DNA of 64,000 bases, taken from positions 558,001-622,000 of the forward strand of contig NZ_VIVL01000002.1 of assembly GCF_007828835.1 (NCBI RefSeq), in the 5' to 3' direction. This DNA comes from Variovorax beijingensis (GTDB taxonomy: Bacteria; Pseudomonadota; Gammaproteobacteria; Burkholderiales; Burkholderiaceae_C). Of the stretch, positions 36,188-46,328 are shown piece after piece; within the stretch, counting starts at the first letter, position 1; each line of letters begins with the position of its first letter. Below the pieces are notes generated by a model. The model worked only from the letters and a program-made list of their open reading frames with translations, had not been told where the DNA came from and did not search any database. A program made the position numbers and the translations under genes.

Positions 36188-38989
36188 TCAGCGCAGTTCG
36201 GCGAGCAATTGCCTCGCCTGCGACTTGAGGTCGCCGGCGCTTTCGGCTTCGACTTCCTCGACCAGCGAGCGGGCGCCTTCAACGTCGCCAATGGCCTGCA
36301 GTTCGCGCGCCAGCGACAGCTTGACGGCATGGGGGCTCTCGTCGCCATCGTCGTCCTGCGCGGCTTCGGCAGCGGGCCTTCCTGCGGCTTCGGCGGTGCC
36401 GGCCACCGGGCGGGAGGGCAGGCCGGCCAGCGCGCTCATGTCGAATTCGATGAAGCCCGAGTCCGCGGGCAGGTTGCCGCGCAGCCCGGCCGGGCGGGTG
36501 TTGGCATCGGCTTCGCCGAGCGCGCCGGGGCGGGTGATCGGCGACAGCGCGCCGGGGGCGGTGTCGAAGTCGTTTTCCAGGTCGACCGGTGCCGTGGGCG
36601 CATGGGCATGGCCGTTGGACAGTGGGGCGCTGCTGGCGGCCGGCGGCGCATAGGCCGTCTTCGGCAGGCTGGCACTCACCGGGGCCGGGGCGGGTGCCGG
36701 CGGCTGGCTCAGGTCCAGATCGAAGTCCAGCGGCGCGACCGAGGGCACGAAGGCTGGCGTGGCCGCGACGGGCGCGGGCGCCGGCGCTGCCGCCGGGGCT
36801 GGCGCGGGCTTGGCCGCTGCCGTGGCCAGGGCGCCCGCAAAGGCGGCGCTCTCGGCCGGGCTCACGCCGCGGGACGCGCCCGAGTCGTACAGCGGATTGC
36901 CGGGATCGAGGTCCTTGCCCATCTCGACCACGCGGTTCCAGTCGGCACCGGTGCCGTTGGTCAGCTTGTGCACTTCGGCCGCAAGGCCTTCATAGGCGCG
37001 GACGTCGCGGCGCTTGGCATGGATTTCGAGCAGCTTGACGTGAATGGCCGTGCGGTCCGGATTCACGCGCAGGGCCTCGCGGAGGATTTCCTCGGCCTGC
37101 AGGTCGCGGCCGTAGGCCAGGTACACGTCCGCTTCGGCCACGGGATCGACGTCGCCCGCATCGAGCTGGCTCGGCGAGTACGACAGCGACGACACGGTGG
37201 AATCGCCGCGTTGCTTGGTGTCGACCGATTCGCCGCCGCTGGCGCCGAAGAACGAGTCCTTCGGAATGCGGCTTTCGAGGAACACGCTCTCGCTCATTTC
37301 TTCGCGGCGGCGGCCCAGCACGCGGTACAGCAGGAAGCCGACCAGCAAGGCGATCAGCGCCGCGCCGCCGAGCATCAGCGGGTTGTCCATCAGCTCTTCG
37401 AAGAAGCCGCGCTCCACCGGAGGCGGCGGAGGCGCTGCCTTGACGACCGGCTTGGGCGCCGGTGCAGGGGCGGCGGCCGCGGCGCTTGCCGCCGCTGCGG
37501 GAGCGGCCGGCGCAGCTTCGGAAGTCGCAGCAGGCACGGGCTCGGCCGCCGGAGCGGCGCCAGCTGCAGCAGCCGGTGCCGCTGCAGCTGGCGCGGGAGT
37601 CGTTGCGGGTGCTGCCGGTGCCGAAACAGCAGCGGGGGGCGTGGCGGGGGCGACGGGCGCAGCCACCGGGGCAGGGGCGGCGGCAGCAGGCGCCGCAGCG
37701 GGCGGTGCCGTGGTTGCGGCGACCCCCGGGGTGGGAACCGGAATGCCGGGGGCTGCCGGGGCGGGTGCCGGCGCCGAGCCAGCGGCTGGCGCCGCCGAAC
37801 CGGTGGCTGCCTTGAGCTTGGCCAGTTCGTTGATGTTCTTCGACAGCTCGGCAACGCGGTTGTTGCTGTCCTGCGCCTGGCGGGCCTGCGCGACCTTTTC
37901 CTCGGCGGCGCGGGCTGCTGCGCTGCCCTGCGAGATCGTCAGCTTGTCAGGGGCGCTCGCCGCGGCGTTGCGGTCCTCGACATTGGCCTGCAGCTTGCCC
38001 GAAGCCTTGCGGTCGGCGGCGGCCACGTTGGACGTGGGTGCATTTTCGGCAAGGCGCTGGCGGTAGGCGCCGAAGTCGCGGCTCTGCGCAGTGATGGTGC
38101 GGCGCGCTTCCGACGGAAGAATGGCGCCGGCTTCGGCGGCGCTCGGCAGATCGAGCACGGCGCCGGCTTTCATGCGGTTGACGTTGCCGCCAACGAATGC
38201 ATCGGGATTGGCAAGCAGGAGCGCCACCAGCATCTGGTCGAGCGAGATGTCGGCGGGCTTGTGGGCTCCGGCGATCTTGCTGGCGGTGTCGCCGCGCTGG
38301 ACCGTGACCTGTTCGCCGCCGCCAGCCGGGCGAGCCGGTGCTGTGGCGCCGGGCGCCTGCGGTGCGGCCGTGGCGGGCACCGGCGCGGCCGGGGCTGTAA
38401 CCGGTGCGACGGGCGCGCGCTCGCGGCGTGCGCGTGCTGCCGCGGCAGCCGGACGTTCCACAGGCGGCGGCGTGCTCACCTGGGGCGTGGCGGGCGCGAT
38501 GGACGCGCTCGGCGCCGCCTGGCGCGTGGCCGGCGGATCGAGCAGCACGGTGTAGTCGCGCACCATCCGGCCCGACGAGCCGTTGGCTTCGAGCAGCAGG
38601 TCGACGAAGGGATCGTTGAGCGGACGGCTGCCGGTGAGCCGGACGACGTACTGGCCGCCCGCGCGGCGCTGCAGCGTGGCCTTGACGTCTCTCAACGCAT
38701 CGTTGTAGGGGACGCCCGCGTTCTTGAAGGCGTCGGCACTGGCGACGTTGATCTTCAGGCTCTCCGCTTCGGCGGCAGCCATTTCGGTCACGTCGATTTC
38801 GGCGCGGAGCGGTTCGCCCAGTGCTGACTGCACCTTCAGCTGCCCGAGCGCGAAGGCGCTGGCGCCGGTGCTTGCAATACCCAGGACCACGGCGACGGCC
38901 GTACCCAGAACGGAGAGGCGAAGGCCGTTCAAGGGCAGCGAGGGGCGAGCGGCCGATGGGCGGGCCGCGGGCAACAGATGTCTTGTCAT
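36188..38989 (-). CDS. fimV: FimV/HubP-type polar inner-membrane protein
   Basis: A 933-aa protein tied to type IV pilus and polar assembly. A long signal sequence ends near TGASAFALG (about 47). A conserved N-domain (LKVQSALGEPLRAEIDVTEM) and a LysM peptidoglycan-binding domain (about 227-285, VQRGDTASKIAGAHKP) follow. A low-complexity Ala/Pro tract of well over 100 residues leads to one transmembrane helix near 540-560 (LGGAALIALLVGFLLYRVLG). The cytoplasmic part is acidic with TPR-like helices. The C-terminal FimV domain ends DLKSQARQLLAEL. Alanine-rich coding creates a long false reading frame on the opposite strand. Confidence 0.92.
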   Translation of the reverse strand: MTRHLLPAARPSAARPSLPLNGLRLSVLGTAVAVVLGIASTGASAFALGQLKVQSALGEPLRAEIDVTEMAAAEAESLKINVASADAFKNAGVPYNDALRDVKATLQRRAGGQYVVRLTGSRPLNDPFVDLLLEANGSSGRMVRDYTVLLDPPATRQAAPSASIAPATPQVSTPPPVERPAAAAARARRERAPVAPVTAPAAPVPATAAPQAPGATAPARPAGGGEQVTVQRGDTASKIAGAHKPADISLDQMLVALLLANPDAFVGGNVNRMKAGAVLDLPSAAEAGAILPSEARRTITAQSRDFGAYRQRLAENAPTSNVAAADRKASGKLQANVEDRNAAASAPDKLTISQGSAAARAAEEKVAQARQAQDSNNRVAELSKNINELAKLKAATGSAAPAAGSAPAPAPAAPGIPVPTPGVAATTAPPAAAPAAAAPAPVAAPVAPATPPAAVSAPAAPATTPAPAAAAPAAAAGAAPAAEPVPAATSEAAPAAPAAAASAAAAAPAPAPKPVVKAAPPPPPVERGFFEELMDNPLMLGGAALIALLVGFLLYRVLGRRREEMSESVFLESRIPKDSFFGASGGESVDTKQRGDSTVSSLSYSPSQLDAGDVDPVAEADVYLAYGRDLQAEEILREALRVNPDRTAIHVKLLEIHAKRRDVRAYEGLAAEVHKLTNGTGADWNRVVEMGKDLDPGNPLYDSGASRGVSPAESAAFAGALATAAAKPAPAPAAAPAPAPVAATPAFVPSVAPLDFDLDLSQPPAPAPAPVSASLPKTAYAPPAASSAPLSNGHAHAPTAPVDLENDFDTAPGALSPITRPGALGEADANTRPAGLRGNLPADSGFIEFDMSALAGLPSRPVAGTAEAAGRPAAEAAQDDDGDESPHAVKLSLARELQAIGDVEGARSLVEEVEAESAGDLKSQARQLLAELR

Positions 38990-39104
38990 GCTGATAGGGG
39001 CGGCTCAGGCCCAGAATTTGTAAGAGGACGTTAGCATCATCACCAGGTACTGACAAGGCAGTGCGCCTGTTCTACCCAGTGCGCGCATACTTACGCACAC
39101 ATTC

Positions 39105-39126
39105 AGTGTTGCCGCATGGCAACACT
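39105..39126. promoter_or_regulatory. Perfect inverted repeat between asd and fimV
   Basis: AGTGTTGCC-GCAT-GGCAACACT has 9-bp arms and a four-base loop. It lies 31 bp beyond the asd stop. There is no T-run on either side, so it is either an RNA-stabilising hairpin at the asd 3' end or an operator for fimV. The 167-bp gap also has a looser GTGCG...CGCAC repeat at 39079-39098. Confidence 0.45.
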
Positions 39127-39156
39127 TGGGGTCCATGGAGAGCCTGCGCGCCCCCA

Positions 39157-40299
39157 TCAAGCCTCGAGCAGGATGCGCAGCATGCGGCGCAGCGGTTCCG
39201 CCGCACCCCACAGCAACTGGTCGCCGATGGTGAAGGCGCCGACGTACTCGGGGCCCATTGCCAGCTTGCGGATGCGGCCGACCGGGATGTTCATGGTGCC
39301 CGTCACCGCCACCGGCGTCAGGTCCTTCAGCGTTGCTTCACGGGTGTTCGGCACGACGCTGGCCCAGGGGTTGTCCGCGGCAATCATCGCTTCGATGTCG
39401 GCCACGGGCACGTCCTTCTTGAGCTTGAAGGTCAGCGCCTGGCTGTGGCAGCGCATCGCGCCGATGCGCACGCAGAAGCCGTCGACCGGCACGGCGGCGG
39501 TGCCGAAGCCCGCGCCCTGGCCGAGGATCTTGTTGGTTTCCGCGCCGGCCTTCCATTCTTCCTTGGACATGCCGTCGCCCAGGTCCTTGTCGATCCAGGG
39601 AATCAGCGAGCCGCCCAGCGGTGCGCCGAAGTTGGCGGTTTCGGAAGCGCTGAGGTTCTGCTGCCTGTGCAGCACCTTGCGGTCGATCTCGAGGATGGCC
39701 GACTTGGGGTCGTCGAGCAGCGCGCGCACCTCGGCGTTGAGCGTGCCGAACTGGGTCAGCAACTCGCGCATGTGCTGCGCGCCGCCGCCCGAAGCCGCCT
39801 GGTAGGTCATGCTGGTCATCCACTCGACCAGGCCCGCCTTGTAAAGGGCGCCCACGCCCATCAGCATGCAGCTCACGGTGCAGTTGCCGCCGATCCAGTT
39901 CTTGCCGCCCTTGGCGAGCGCGTTCTGGATCACCGGCAGGTTGACGGGATCGAGCACGATGACCGCGTCGTCCTGCATGCGCAGCGTGGAGGCGGCGTCG
40001 ATCCAGTGGCCGCTCCAGCCGGCGGCGCGCAGCTTGGGGAACACCTCGCTGGTGTAGTCGCCGCCCTGGCAGGTGATGACGATGTCGCACTTCTTCAGTG
40101 CTTCGATGTCGCTCGCATCCTTGAGCGCGGTCTCGTTCCTGGCCATGGCCGGGGCCTTGCCGCCGGCGTTGGAAGTCGAGAAGAAGACCGGCTCGATGAG
40201 CCCGAAGTCGCCTTCGGCCTGCATGCGGTCCATCAGAACCGAGCCGACCATGCCGCGCCAGCCCACGAGGCCGACCAGAGGTTGAGATGCGTTCGCCAT
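39157..40299 (-). CDS. asd: Aspartate-semialdehyde dehydrogenase
   Basis: A 380-aa enzyme of the lysine, threonine, methionine and diaminopimelate branch. The nucleotide loop [11 protein letters not shown] begins near residue 10 and the active-site Cys140 is in [10 protein letters not shown]. It belongs to the long Gram-negative form. The order leuB-asd-fimV-truA is conserved in betaproteobacteria and pseudomonads. Confidence 0.96.
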   Translation of the reverse strand: MANASQPLVGLVGWRGMVGSVLMDRMQAEGDFGLIEPVFFSTSNAGGKAPAMARNETALKDASDIEALKKCDIVITCQGGDYTSEVFPKLRAAGWSGHWIDAASTLRMQDDAVIVLDPVNLPVIQNALAKGGKNWIGGNCTVSCMLMGVGALYKAGLVEWMTSMTYQAASGGGAQHMRELLTQFGTLNAEVRALLDDPKSAILEIDRKVLHRQQNLSASETANFGAPLGGSLIPWIDKDLGDGMSKEEWKAGAETNKILGQGAGFGTAAVPVDGFCVRIGAMRCHSQALTFKLKKDVPVADIEAMIAADNPWASVVPNTREATLKDLTPVAVTGTMNIPVGRIRKLAMGPEYVGAFTIGDQLLWGAAEPLRRMLRILLEA

Positions 40300-40390
40300 T
40301 TCAGTTTGCCCTTATGAAAAAAGAAAGAAGTTGTCTTTTCTTGCCCCCGACTCGTCGAGCCGGGGAGGGGCGTGACGAAGCGGGCTGCGG

Positions 40391-41479
40391 TTAGCCGGTA
40401 ATCGTCTTTTTGGTGATTGCTGCAACAACCGCATCGCCCATTTCGCGGGTGCCGACGCGCTTGGTGCCTTCTGACCAGATGTCACCGGTGCGCAGGCCGG
40501 AGGCGAGCACGTGCTTGACCGCCGACTCGATCCGGTCGGCAGCTTCGGCTTGGTTGAGTGAAAAACGGAGCATCATGGCAGCGGACAGTATTGTAGCCAA
40601 TGGATTGGCAACCCCTTTGCCGGCAATGTCGGGCGCGCTGCCGTGGCTGGGCTCGTACAGGCCCTGGTTGCTCGAATTGAGCGAGGCCGAGGGCAGCATG
40701 CCGATGGAGCCGGTGAGCATGGCGGCCTCGTCCGAGAGGATGTCGCCGAACATGTTGCCGGTGACGATCACGTCGAACTTCTTGGGTGCCTTCACGAGCT
40801 GCATGGCCGCGTTGTCGACGTACATGTGGTCGAGCTCGATGTCCGGATAGTCCTTGTGCACCTCGGTCACGATGTCCTTCCAGAACTGGAAGGTCTCCAG
40901 CACATTGGCCTTGTCGACGCTGGTCACGCGCTTGCTGCGCTTGCGTGCGGCCTCGAAGGCGACGCGGGCGATGCGCTCGACCTCGGGGCGCGAATAGCGC
41001 ATGGTGTCGAAAGCCTCGTCGGCACCCGGAAAGTGTCCGTCGACGGCCGTGCGGCGGCCGCGCGGCTGGCCGAAGTAGATGTCGCCGGTCAGCTCGCGGA
41101 TGATGAGGATGTCCAGGCCCGAAATCAGCTCGGGCTTGAGGCTCGAGGCACCCACCAGCTGCTCGTAGCAGATGGCCGGGCGGAAGTTCGCGAACAGGCC
41201 GAGGTTCTTGCGCAGGCCCAGGATGGCCTGCTCCGGGCGCAGCGGGCGGTCGAGCTTGTCGTACTTCCAGTCGCCGACCGCGCCGAACAGCACCGCGTCC
41301 GCTTCCTTGGCGAGCTTGAGCGTGGCTTCGGGCAGCGGGTGGCCGTGCGCTTCGTAGGCCGCGCCGCCGACCAGCGCCGTTTCCATCTCGAAAGAGAGGT
41401 CGAGCGCGTCGAGCACGCGGATGGCTTCGGCCACGATTTCGGTGCCGATGCCGTCGCCCGGGAGAACTGCGATTTTCAT
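40391..41479 (-). CDS. leuB: 3-isopropylmalate dehydrogenase
   Basis: A 362-aa NAD-dependent decarboxylating dehydrogenase of leucine synthesis. [16 protein letters not shown] is the usual start. [22 protein letters not shown] and [14 protein letters not shown] bind substrate, and [19 protein letters not shown] binds NAD. A 40-bp gap separates it from leuD. Between it and asd is a 91-bp gap with a C-rich hairpin lacking a T-run. Confidence 0.97.
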   Translation of the reverse strand: MKIAVLPGDGIGTEIVAEAIRVLDALDLSFEMETALVGGAAYEAHGHPLPEATLKLAKEADAVLFGAVGDWKYDKLDRPLRPEQAILGLRKNLGLFANFRPAICYEQLVGASSLKPELISGLDILIIRELTGDIYFGQPRGRRTAVDGHFPGADEAFDTMRYSRPEVERIARVAFEAARKRSKRVTSVDKANVLETFQFWKDIVTEVHKDYPDIELDHMYVDNAAMQLVKAPKKFDVIVTGNMFGDILSDEAAMLTGSIGMLPSASLNSSNQGLYEPSHGSAPDIAGKGVANPLATILSAAMMLRFSLNQAEAADRIESAVKHVLASGLRTGDIWSEGTKRVGTREMGDAVVAAITKKTITG

Positions 41480-41519
41480 GATTGGGTCTGAGGTTTTTTG
41501 AAAAAGGAAATGCGGTCGA

Positions 41520-42170
41520 TCACGAGATCATCGTGTGCGCGAGCCAGGGCTTCTGCGCCAGCCGCTCGGCCTCGAAGGCCTTGATCTTCTCCTTGTGGCG
41601 CAGCGTGAGGCCAATGTCGTCCAGGCCGTTGATCAGGCAGTACTTGCGGAAGGCCTGCACGTCGAACGCGAACTCGCCGCCATCGGGCTTCACGACCACC
41701 TGGCGTTCCAGGTCGATGGTGAGCGTGTAGCCGGGGAATGCGAAGGTCTCATCGAACAGCTGCGCCACCTGGGCCTCGGGCAGCACGATCGGCAGCAGGC
41801 CGTTCTTGAAGCTGTTGTTGAAGAAGATGTCGGCATAGCTCGGCGCGATGATCGCGCGGAAACCGTACTGGTCGAGCGCCCACGGCGCATGCTCGCGCGA
41901 CGAGCCGCAGCCGAAGTTCTTGCGCGCCAAAAGGATCGAGGCGCCGGCGTAGCGCGGCTGGTTCAGCACGAAGTCGGGGTTCGGCTTGCGGCTGGCCGGG
42001 TCCTGGCCCGGAAAGCCGGCGTCCAGGTAGCGCCATTCGTCGAACAGGTTCTGGCCGAAGCCGGTGCGCTTGATCGACTTGAGGAACTGCTTCGGAATGA
42101 TCGCGTCGGTGTCGACGTTCTCGCGGTCCATGGGGGCCACGAGGCCCTTGTGCACGGTGAATTTCTGCAT
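41520..42170 (-). CDS. leuD: 3-isopropylmalate dehydratase small subunit
   Basis: A 216-aa subunit that completes the active site of Leu[21 protein letters not shown] and [15 protein letters not shown] are the swivel-domain signatures. It lies 19 bp after leuC in the same transcript. In many Burkholderiales an entericidin gene sits between leuC and leuD; here the space is too short and the entericidin-like gene is elsewhere. Confidence 0.97.
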   Translation of the reverse strand: MQKFTVHKGLVAPMDRENVDTDAIIPKQFLKSIKRTGFGQNLFDEWRYLDAGFPGQDPASRKPNPDFVLNQPRYAGASILLARKNFGCGSSREHAPWALDQYGFRAIIAPSYADIFFNNSFKNGLLPIVLPEAQVAQLFDETFAFPGYTLTIDLERQVVVKPDGGEFAFDVQAFRKYCLINGLDDIGLTLRHKEKIKAFEAERLAQKPWLAHTMIS

Positions 42171-42189
42171 GTGTTGCTCCAGATCCGGA

Positions 42190-43611
42190 TCAGGCGAAGG
42201 TGCGCACGTCGACGAAGTGGCCGTGCACCGCGGCCGCGGCGGCCATGGCCGGGCTCACGAGGTGGGTGCGGCCGCCGGCTCCTTGGCGGCCTTCGAAGTT
42301 GCGGTTGCTGGTGGAGGCGCAGCGCTCGCCGGGCTCCAGGCGGTCGGCGTTCATGGCCAGGCACATCGAGCAGCCGGGCTCGCGCCATTCGAAGCCCGCG
42401 GCCTTGAAGATCAGGTCGAGCCCTTCGCGCTCGGCCTGCTCCTTCACCACGCCCGATCCGGGCACCACCAGCGCGAGCTTGACGTTCTTGGCCACTTTCT
42501 GGCCCAGCTTCTTCACCACGGCGGCGGCTTCGCGCATGTCCTCGATGCGGCTGTTGGTGCACGAGCCGATGAACACCTTGTCGACGAAGATGTCGTTCAT
42601 CGCCTTGTTCGGCTCCAGGCCCATGTAGACCAGCGCACGCTCGATGGCGCTGCGCTTGCTGGCGTCCTTTTCCTTGTCGGGATCTGGCACGCGGCCGTTG
42701 ATGTCGACCACCATCTCGGGCGAGGTGCCCCAGGTGACCTGCGGCTGGATCTGCGTGGCGTCGAGTTCGACCACGGCGTCGAACGTGGCGCCGGGGTCGG
42801 ACTGCAGCGTGCGCCAGTAGGCCACGGCCTGGTCCCACTCCACACCCGTGGGTGCGAGCGGCCGGCCCTTGACGTAGCTGATCGTCTTTTCGTCGACCGC
42901 CACGAGGCCGGCGCGCGCACCGGCCTCGATGGCCATGTTGCAGACCGTCATGCGGCCTTCCATGCTCAGGTCGCGGATCGCCGAGCCCGCGAACTCGATC
43001 GTGTAGCCCGTGCCGCCGGCCGTGCCGATCTTGCCGATGATGGCCAGCACGATGTCCTTGGCGGTGCAGCCGAAGGGCAGCTTGCCCTCGACCTTCACGA
43101 GCATGTTCTTCGCCTTCTTGCCGAGCAGCGTCTGCGTGGCCATGACGTGCTCGACCTCGCTGGTGCCGATGCCGTGCGCGAGCGCGCCGAAGGCGCCGTG
43201 GGTGGAGGTGTGCGAGTCGCCGCAGACCACGGTCATGCCGGGCAGCGTGGCGCCCGATTCGGGCCCGATCACGTGCACGATGCCCTGGCGCTTGCTCAGG
43301 AACGGAAAGAACGCGGCGGCGCCGAATTCCGCGATGTTCTTGTCGAGCGTGGTGACCTGCTCCTTGCTGGTCGGGTCGGCAATGCCTTCATAGCCGCGCT
43401 CCCAGCCGGTGGTCGGCGTGTTGTGGTCGGCCGTGGCCACCACCGAGCTGATGCGCCACAGCTTGCGGCCGGCCACGCGCAGGCCCTCGAAGGCCTGCGG
43501 GCTGGTGACTTCGTGCACCAGATGGCGGTCGATGTAGAGGATCGCGGTGCCGTCTTCCTCGGTGTGGACGACGTGTTCGTCCCAGATCTTGTCGTAGAGC
43601 GTGCGTGCCAT
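42190..43611 (-). CDS. leuC: 3-isopropylmalate dehydratase large subunit
   Basis: A 473-aa aconitase-family enzyme with a [4Fe-4S] cluster. The substrate motif is [21 protein letters not shown]. Cluster cysteines are in [12 protein letters not shown] and in GCSMCLAMN. It catalyses isomerisation of 2-isopropylmalate with LeuD. It is preceded by a LysR-type gene on the same strand 48 bp away. Confidence 0.97.
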   Translation of the reverse strand: MARTLYDKIWDEHVVHTEEDGTAILYIDRHLVHEVTSPQAFEGLRVAGRKLWRISSVVATADHNTPTTGWERGYEGIADPTSKEQVTTLDKNIAEFGAAAFFPFLSKRQGIVHVIGPESGATLPGMTVVCGDSHTSTHGAFGALAHGIGTSEVEHVMATQTLLGKKAKNMLVKVEGKLPFGCTAKDIVLAIIGKIGTAGGTGYTIEFAGSAIRDLSMEGRMTVCNMAIEAGARAGLVAVDEKTISYVKGRPLAPTGVEWDQAVAYWRTLQSDPGATFDAVVELDATQIQPQVTWGTSPEMVVDINGRVPDPDKEKDASKRSAIERALVYMGLEPNKAMNDIFVDKVFIGSCTNSRIEDMREAAAVVKKLGQKVAKNVKLALVVPGSGVVKEQAEREGLDLIFKAAGFEWREPGCSMCLAMNADRLEPGERCASTSNRNFEGRQGAGGRTHLVSPAMAAAAAVHGHFVDVRTFA

Positions 43612-43659
43612 GTCGTTCTCTTCTCTTGTCTTTCGTGGGGAGGTGGATTGTCTTGCGTT

Positions 43660-44613
43660 CTAGGCGGCGAGCGGCTCGGCAGCATCGTGGGCGGCCGTGG
43701 GCGTGTGCAGATGGTTGACCAGCGTGCGCGCGGCCACCGGCAGGGTGGAGAAGTCGCGCGCCACCAGGCGAATCTCGCGCCGGGACCAGGCGTCGTTCAG
43801 CGCCACGCTGCGCAGGCGGCTGCCGATGCCCGCCTGCAGCAGTTCGAAGGCGCGCTGCGGCATCACGCCGATGCCCAGCCCGTTGTCGATCATGCGGCAC
43901 ATCGCGTCGAGCCCGGTCACGTGGATGCGCAGCCTGACGCTGCGGCCGGCCTCGAGCGCGGCCTGGTGCATCGCCACGTAGATCGAGCTATTGGTGTGCA
44001 GGCCGACGTGGTCGAAATCGAGCGAGGCGGCGAAGTCGATCGGCCCCTGGGCGGCCAGCGGGTGCCCGGCCGGCGCGATCAGCACGAGCCGGTCGTGGCG
44101 GTAGGGCAGGGTCTGCAGCTCGTTGGTGCCGTCGGGAATGTGGCAGATGCCGAGGTCGGCCGCACCCTCCTGGACTGCGCGCACCACCTCGTTGCTCAGG
44201 TGCTCCTCGAGGTCGATCTTTATCGCATCGTGCTCGCGCGTGAAGGCGCCGAGGTCTTCCGGCAGAAACTGCACGATGGCCGAGATGTTGGCATGCACGC
44301 GCACATGGCCGCGCACACCCTCGGCGTATTCGCTGAGCTCGCCCTGCATCTTCTCGAGGCTGTAGAGCACCGAGCGCGCATGGTGCAGCAGGCTTTCGCC
44401 CGCAGGGGAAAGATCGACGCCGCGCGCATGGCGGTAGAGGAGGGTGGTGCCCAGCGTGGCTTCGAGGTCCGACAGCCGCTTGCTGATGGCCGAAGCGGCA
44501 ATGAATTCGCGCTCCGCGGCGCGCCCGATGCTGCCGAGTTCGCAAACAGCCACGAACAGCTGCAGCGACGTGAGGTCGATGCGCCGTGCGAAATTGCGTT
44601 CGGAAGAGGTCAT
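43660..44613 (-). CDS. LysR-family transcriptional regulator
   Basis: A 317-aa regulator. The winged helix-turn-helix covers about 14-73 (LTSLQLFVAVCELGSIGRAAERE, ASAISKRLSDLEATLGTTLL). The effector-binding domain follows with YAEGVRGHVRVHANISA, and LVLIAPAGHPLA in its centre. It is directly upstream of leuC on the same strand, so control of the leu genes is plausible but not shown. A good LysR-type box lies just upstream of its start codon, indicating autoregulation. The effector is unknown. Confidence 0.9.
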   Translation of the reverse strand: MTSSERNFARRIDLTSLQLFVAVCELGSIGRAAEREFIAASAISKRLSDLEATLGTTLLYRHARGVDLSPAGESLLHHARSVLYSLEKMQGELSEYAEGVRGHVRVHANISAIVQFLPEDLGAFTREHDAIKIDLEEHLSNEVVRAVQEGAADLGICHIPDGTNELQTLPYRHDRLVLIAPAGHPLAAQGPIDFAASLDFDHVGLHTNSSIYVAMHQAALEAGRSVRLRIHVTGLDAMCRMIDNGLGIGVMPQRAFELLQAGIGSRLRSVALNDAWSRREIRLVARDFSTLPVAARTLVNHLHTPTAAHDAAEPLAA

Positions 44614-44652
44614 ACGGGTCTTGGCATCTCGTATGGAGATGGAAGCCCGTAT
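44612..44652 (-). promoter_or_regulatory. LysR-type operator over the regulator start
   Basis: ATCTC-GTATG-GAGAT (44626-44640) is a perfect inverted repeat that fits the T-N11-A and ATC-N9-GAT LysR box. ATACGGG (44612-44618) and CCCGTAT (44646-44652) form a second, wider perfect pair around it. The position at the start codon suits negative autoregulation. Confidence 0.55.
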
Positions 44653-44729
44653 TTTCCCCTTGTTTTCAGGCCTGAGTCATCGTCATGCGCGATGACATTA
44701 CTGTCGGCGCGCGATGAGCAAAAGAGGCG

Positions 44730-44870
44730 TCATTGGCGCTTCTTGGCCGAATCCTCCATCTTTTCACCTGCCTTCTGCACGTCCTGGCCGGCTCCCCTCC
44801 AAGTGTTGCAACCCGACAGTGGCACGGCAAGAGCAAATGCGACGGCGAACAATGCGACAAGCGATTTCAT
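44730..44870 (-). CDS. Entericidin-like small lipoprotein
   Basis: A 46-aa peptide. MKSLVALFAVAFALAVPLSGC is a signal sequence with a lipobox LSGC, so Cys21 should be lipidated. The mature part (NTWRGAGQDVQKAGEKMEDS, then AKKRQ) matches entericidin A/B. Entericidins are membrane lipoproteins first described in E. coli as a linked pair affecting lysis under stress. Only one copy is seen here. It sits alone between the LysR gene and gltA, with its own short upstream region. Confidence 0.85.
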   Translation of the reverse strand: MKSLVALFAVAFALAVPLSGCNTWRGAGQDVQKAGEKMEDSAKKRQ

Positions 44871-44942
44871 GATGAAACTCCTTCGACTAAGTGCTCTGCA
44901 GGCTATCGCCGGCTTCGCGGCGCCGGATGTCAGCCAAGACGC

Positions 44943-44968
44943 AAAAAAGCTGCCCGAGGGCAGCTTTC
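44943..44968 (-). terminator. gltA terminator
   Basis: On the minus strand AAGCTGCCC and GGGCAGCTT pair around TC, followed by a run of T. It lies 26 bp after the gltA stop and ends the sdh-gltA transcript before the entericidin gene. Confidence 0.92.
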
Positions 44969-44993
44969 CGGCTTGAGCGCAAGCAGCGCGCGT

Positions 44994-46304
44994 TCAGCGC
45001 TTGCCGATGGGCTGCACGTCGCGCTTGGGCGAGCCTTCGAACAGCTGGCGCGGGCGGCCGATCTTGTACTCGGGGTCGCCGATCATTTCGTTCAGTTGCG
45101 CAATCCAGCCGACCGTGCGGGCCAGCGCGAAGATCGCGGTGAACAGCGGCACCGGGATGCCGATGGCGCGCTGCACGATGCCCGAGTAGAAGTCGACGTT
45201 CGGGTAGAGCTTGCGCGACACGAAGTACTCGTCTTCCAGCGCGATCTTCTCGAGTTCCTTGGCGAGCTTGAACAGCGGGTCTTGTTCCAGGCCCAGCTCG
45301 GTCAGCACTTCGTTGCAGGTTTCCTGCATCAGCTTGGCGCGCGGGTCGTAGTTCTTGTACACGCGATGGCCGAAGCCCATGAGCTTGACGTTCGAGTTCT
45401 TGTCCTTGACCTTCTTGATGAACTCGCCGATCTTCTCCACGCCGCCTTCCTTCTGGATGTCGTAGAGCATGTTGAGTGCCGCTTCGTTGGCGCCGCCGTG
45501 GGCCGGGCCCCACAGGCATGCCACGCCGGCCGCAATGGCCGCGAAGGGGTTGGTGCCCGACGAGCCGCACAGGCGCACGGTCGAGGTCGAGGCGTTCTGC
45601 TCGTGGTCCGCGTGCAGGATGAAGATGCGGTCGAGCGCGCGCTCGAGCACCGGGTTCACCTTGTACTCTTCGCACGGCGTGGCGAACATCATGTGCAGGA
45701 AGTTGCCCGCGTAGCTGAGGTCGTTCTTCGGGTACATGTACGGCTGGCCGATCGTGTACTTGTAGGCCATGGCCACGAGCGTGGGCATCTTCGCGATCAG
45801 GCGGATCGCGGCGATCTCGCGGTGCTCGGGATTGTTGATGTCCGTGCTGTCGTGATAGAAGGCCGACAGTGCGCCCACCAGGCCGGTCATGATGGCCATC
45901 GGATGCGCGTCGCGGCGGAAGCCGCGCAGGAAGAACTGCATCTGCTCGTTGACCATCGTGTGGTTGGTCACGAGCTTGGTGAAGTTGGTCTTCTTGGCCT
46001 GGTCCGGCAGCTCGCCGTAGAGCAGCAGGTGGCAGGTCTCGAGGAAGTCGCAGTTGGTCGCGAGCTGCTCGATGGGGTAGCCGCGGTACAGCAGTTCGCC
46101 CTTGTCGCCGTCGATGTACGTGATGGCCGACTGGCAGGCGGCGGTCGACATGAAGCCCGGGTCATAGGTGAACATGCCGGTCTGCGCATACAGCTTGCGG
46201 ATGTCGATCACGTCGGGGCCGACGGTGCCCTTGTAGATCGGCAGTTCGACGCTGTCTCCGCCGTTGCTGAACGACAGCGTGGCCTTGGTATCGGAAGCTT
46301 TCAT
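44994..46304 (-). CDS. gltA: Citrate synthase, type II
   Basis: A 436-aa enzyme that condenses oxaloacetate and acetyl-CoA. Catalytic residues are visible as His in [11 protein letters not shown], His in [11 protein letters not shown] and Asp in YPNVDFYSG. The N-terminal beta domain ([21 protein letters not shown]) marks the hexameric, NADH-sensitive Gram-negative type. It follows sdhE by 24 bp, so the whole sdhCDAB-sdhE-gltA block is likely one transcript. Confidence 0.97.
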   Translation of the reverse strand: MKASDTKATLSFSNGGDSVELPIYKGTVGPDVIDIRKLYAQTGMFTYDPGFMSTAACQSAITYIDGDKGELLYRGYPIEQLATNCDFLETCHLLLYGELPDQAKKTNFTKLVTNHTMVNEQMQFFLRGFRRDAHPMAIMTGLVGALSAFYHDSTDINNPEHREIAAIRLIAKMPTLVAMAYKYTIGQPYMYPKNDLSYAGNFLHMMFATPCEEYKVNPVLERALDRIFILHADHEQNASTSTVRLCGSSGTNPFAAIAAGVACLWGPAHGGANEAALNMLYDIQKEGGVEKIGEFIKKVKDKNSNVKLMGFGHRVYKNYDPRAKLMQETCNEVLTELGLEQDPLFKLAKELEKIALEDEYFVSRKLYPNVDFYSGIVQRAIGIPVPLFTAIFALARTVGWIAQLNEMIGDPEYKIGRPRQLFEGSPKRDVQPIGKR

Positions 46305-46328
46305 TTCGGGTTTCTTTCAGAGGAGTAT

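Noticed and set aside
36209..38827. Long plus-strand open frame opposite fimV
   Set aside because: It is a by-product of Ala/Pro-rich GC codons of fimV. It reads as Arg/Gly/Cys-rich low complexity with no family features.
40300..40390. C-rich hairpin between leuB and asd as a terminator
   Set aside because: The stem is fair, but no T-run follows it on the transcribed strand.
42064..44976. Long plus-strand open frame opposite leuC and the LysR gene
   Set aside because: It covers clear genes on the other strand and has no domain resemblance. The only real small gene there is the minus-strand entericidin.
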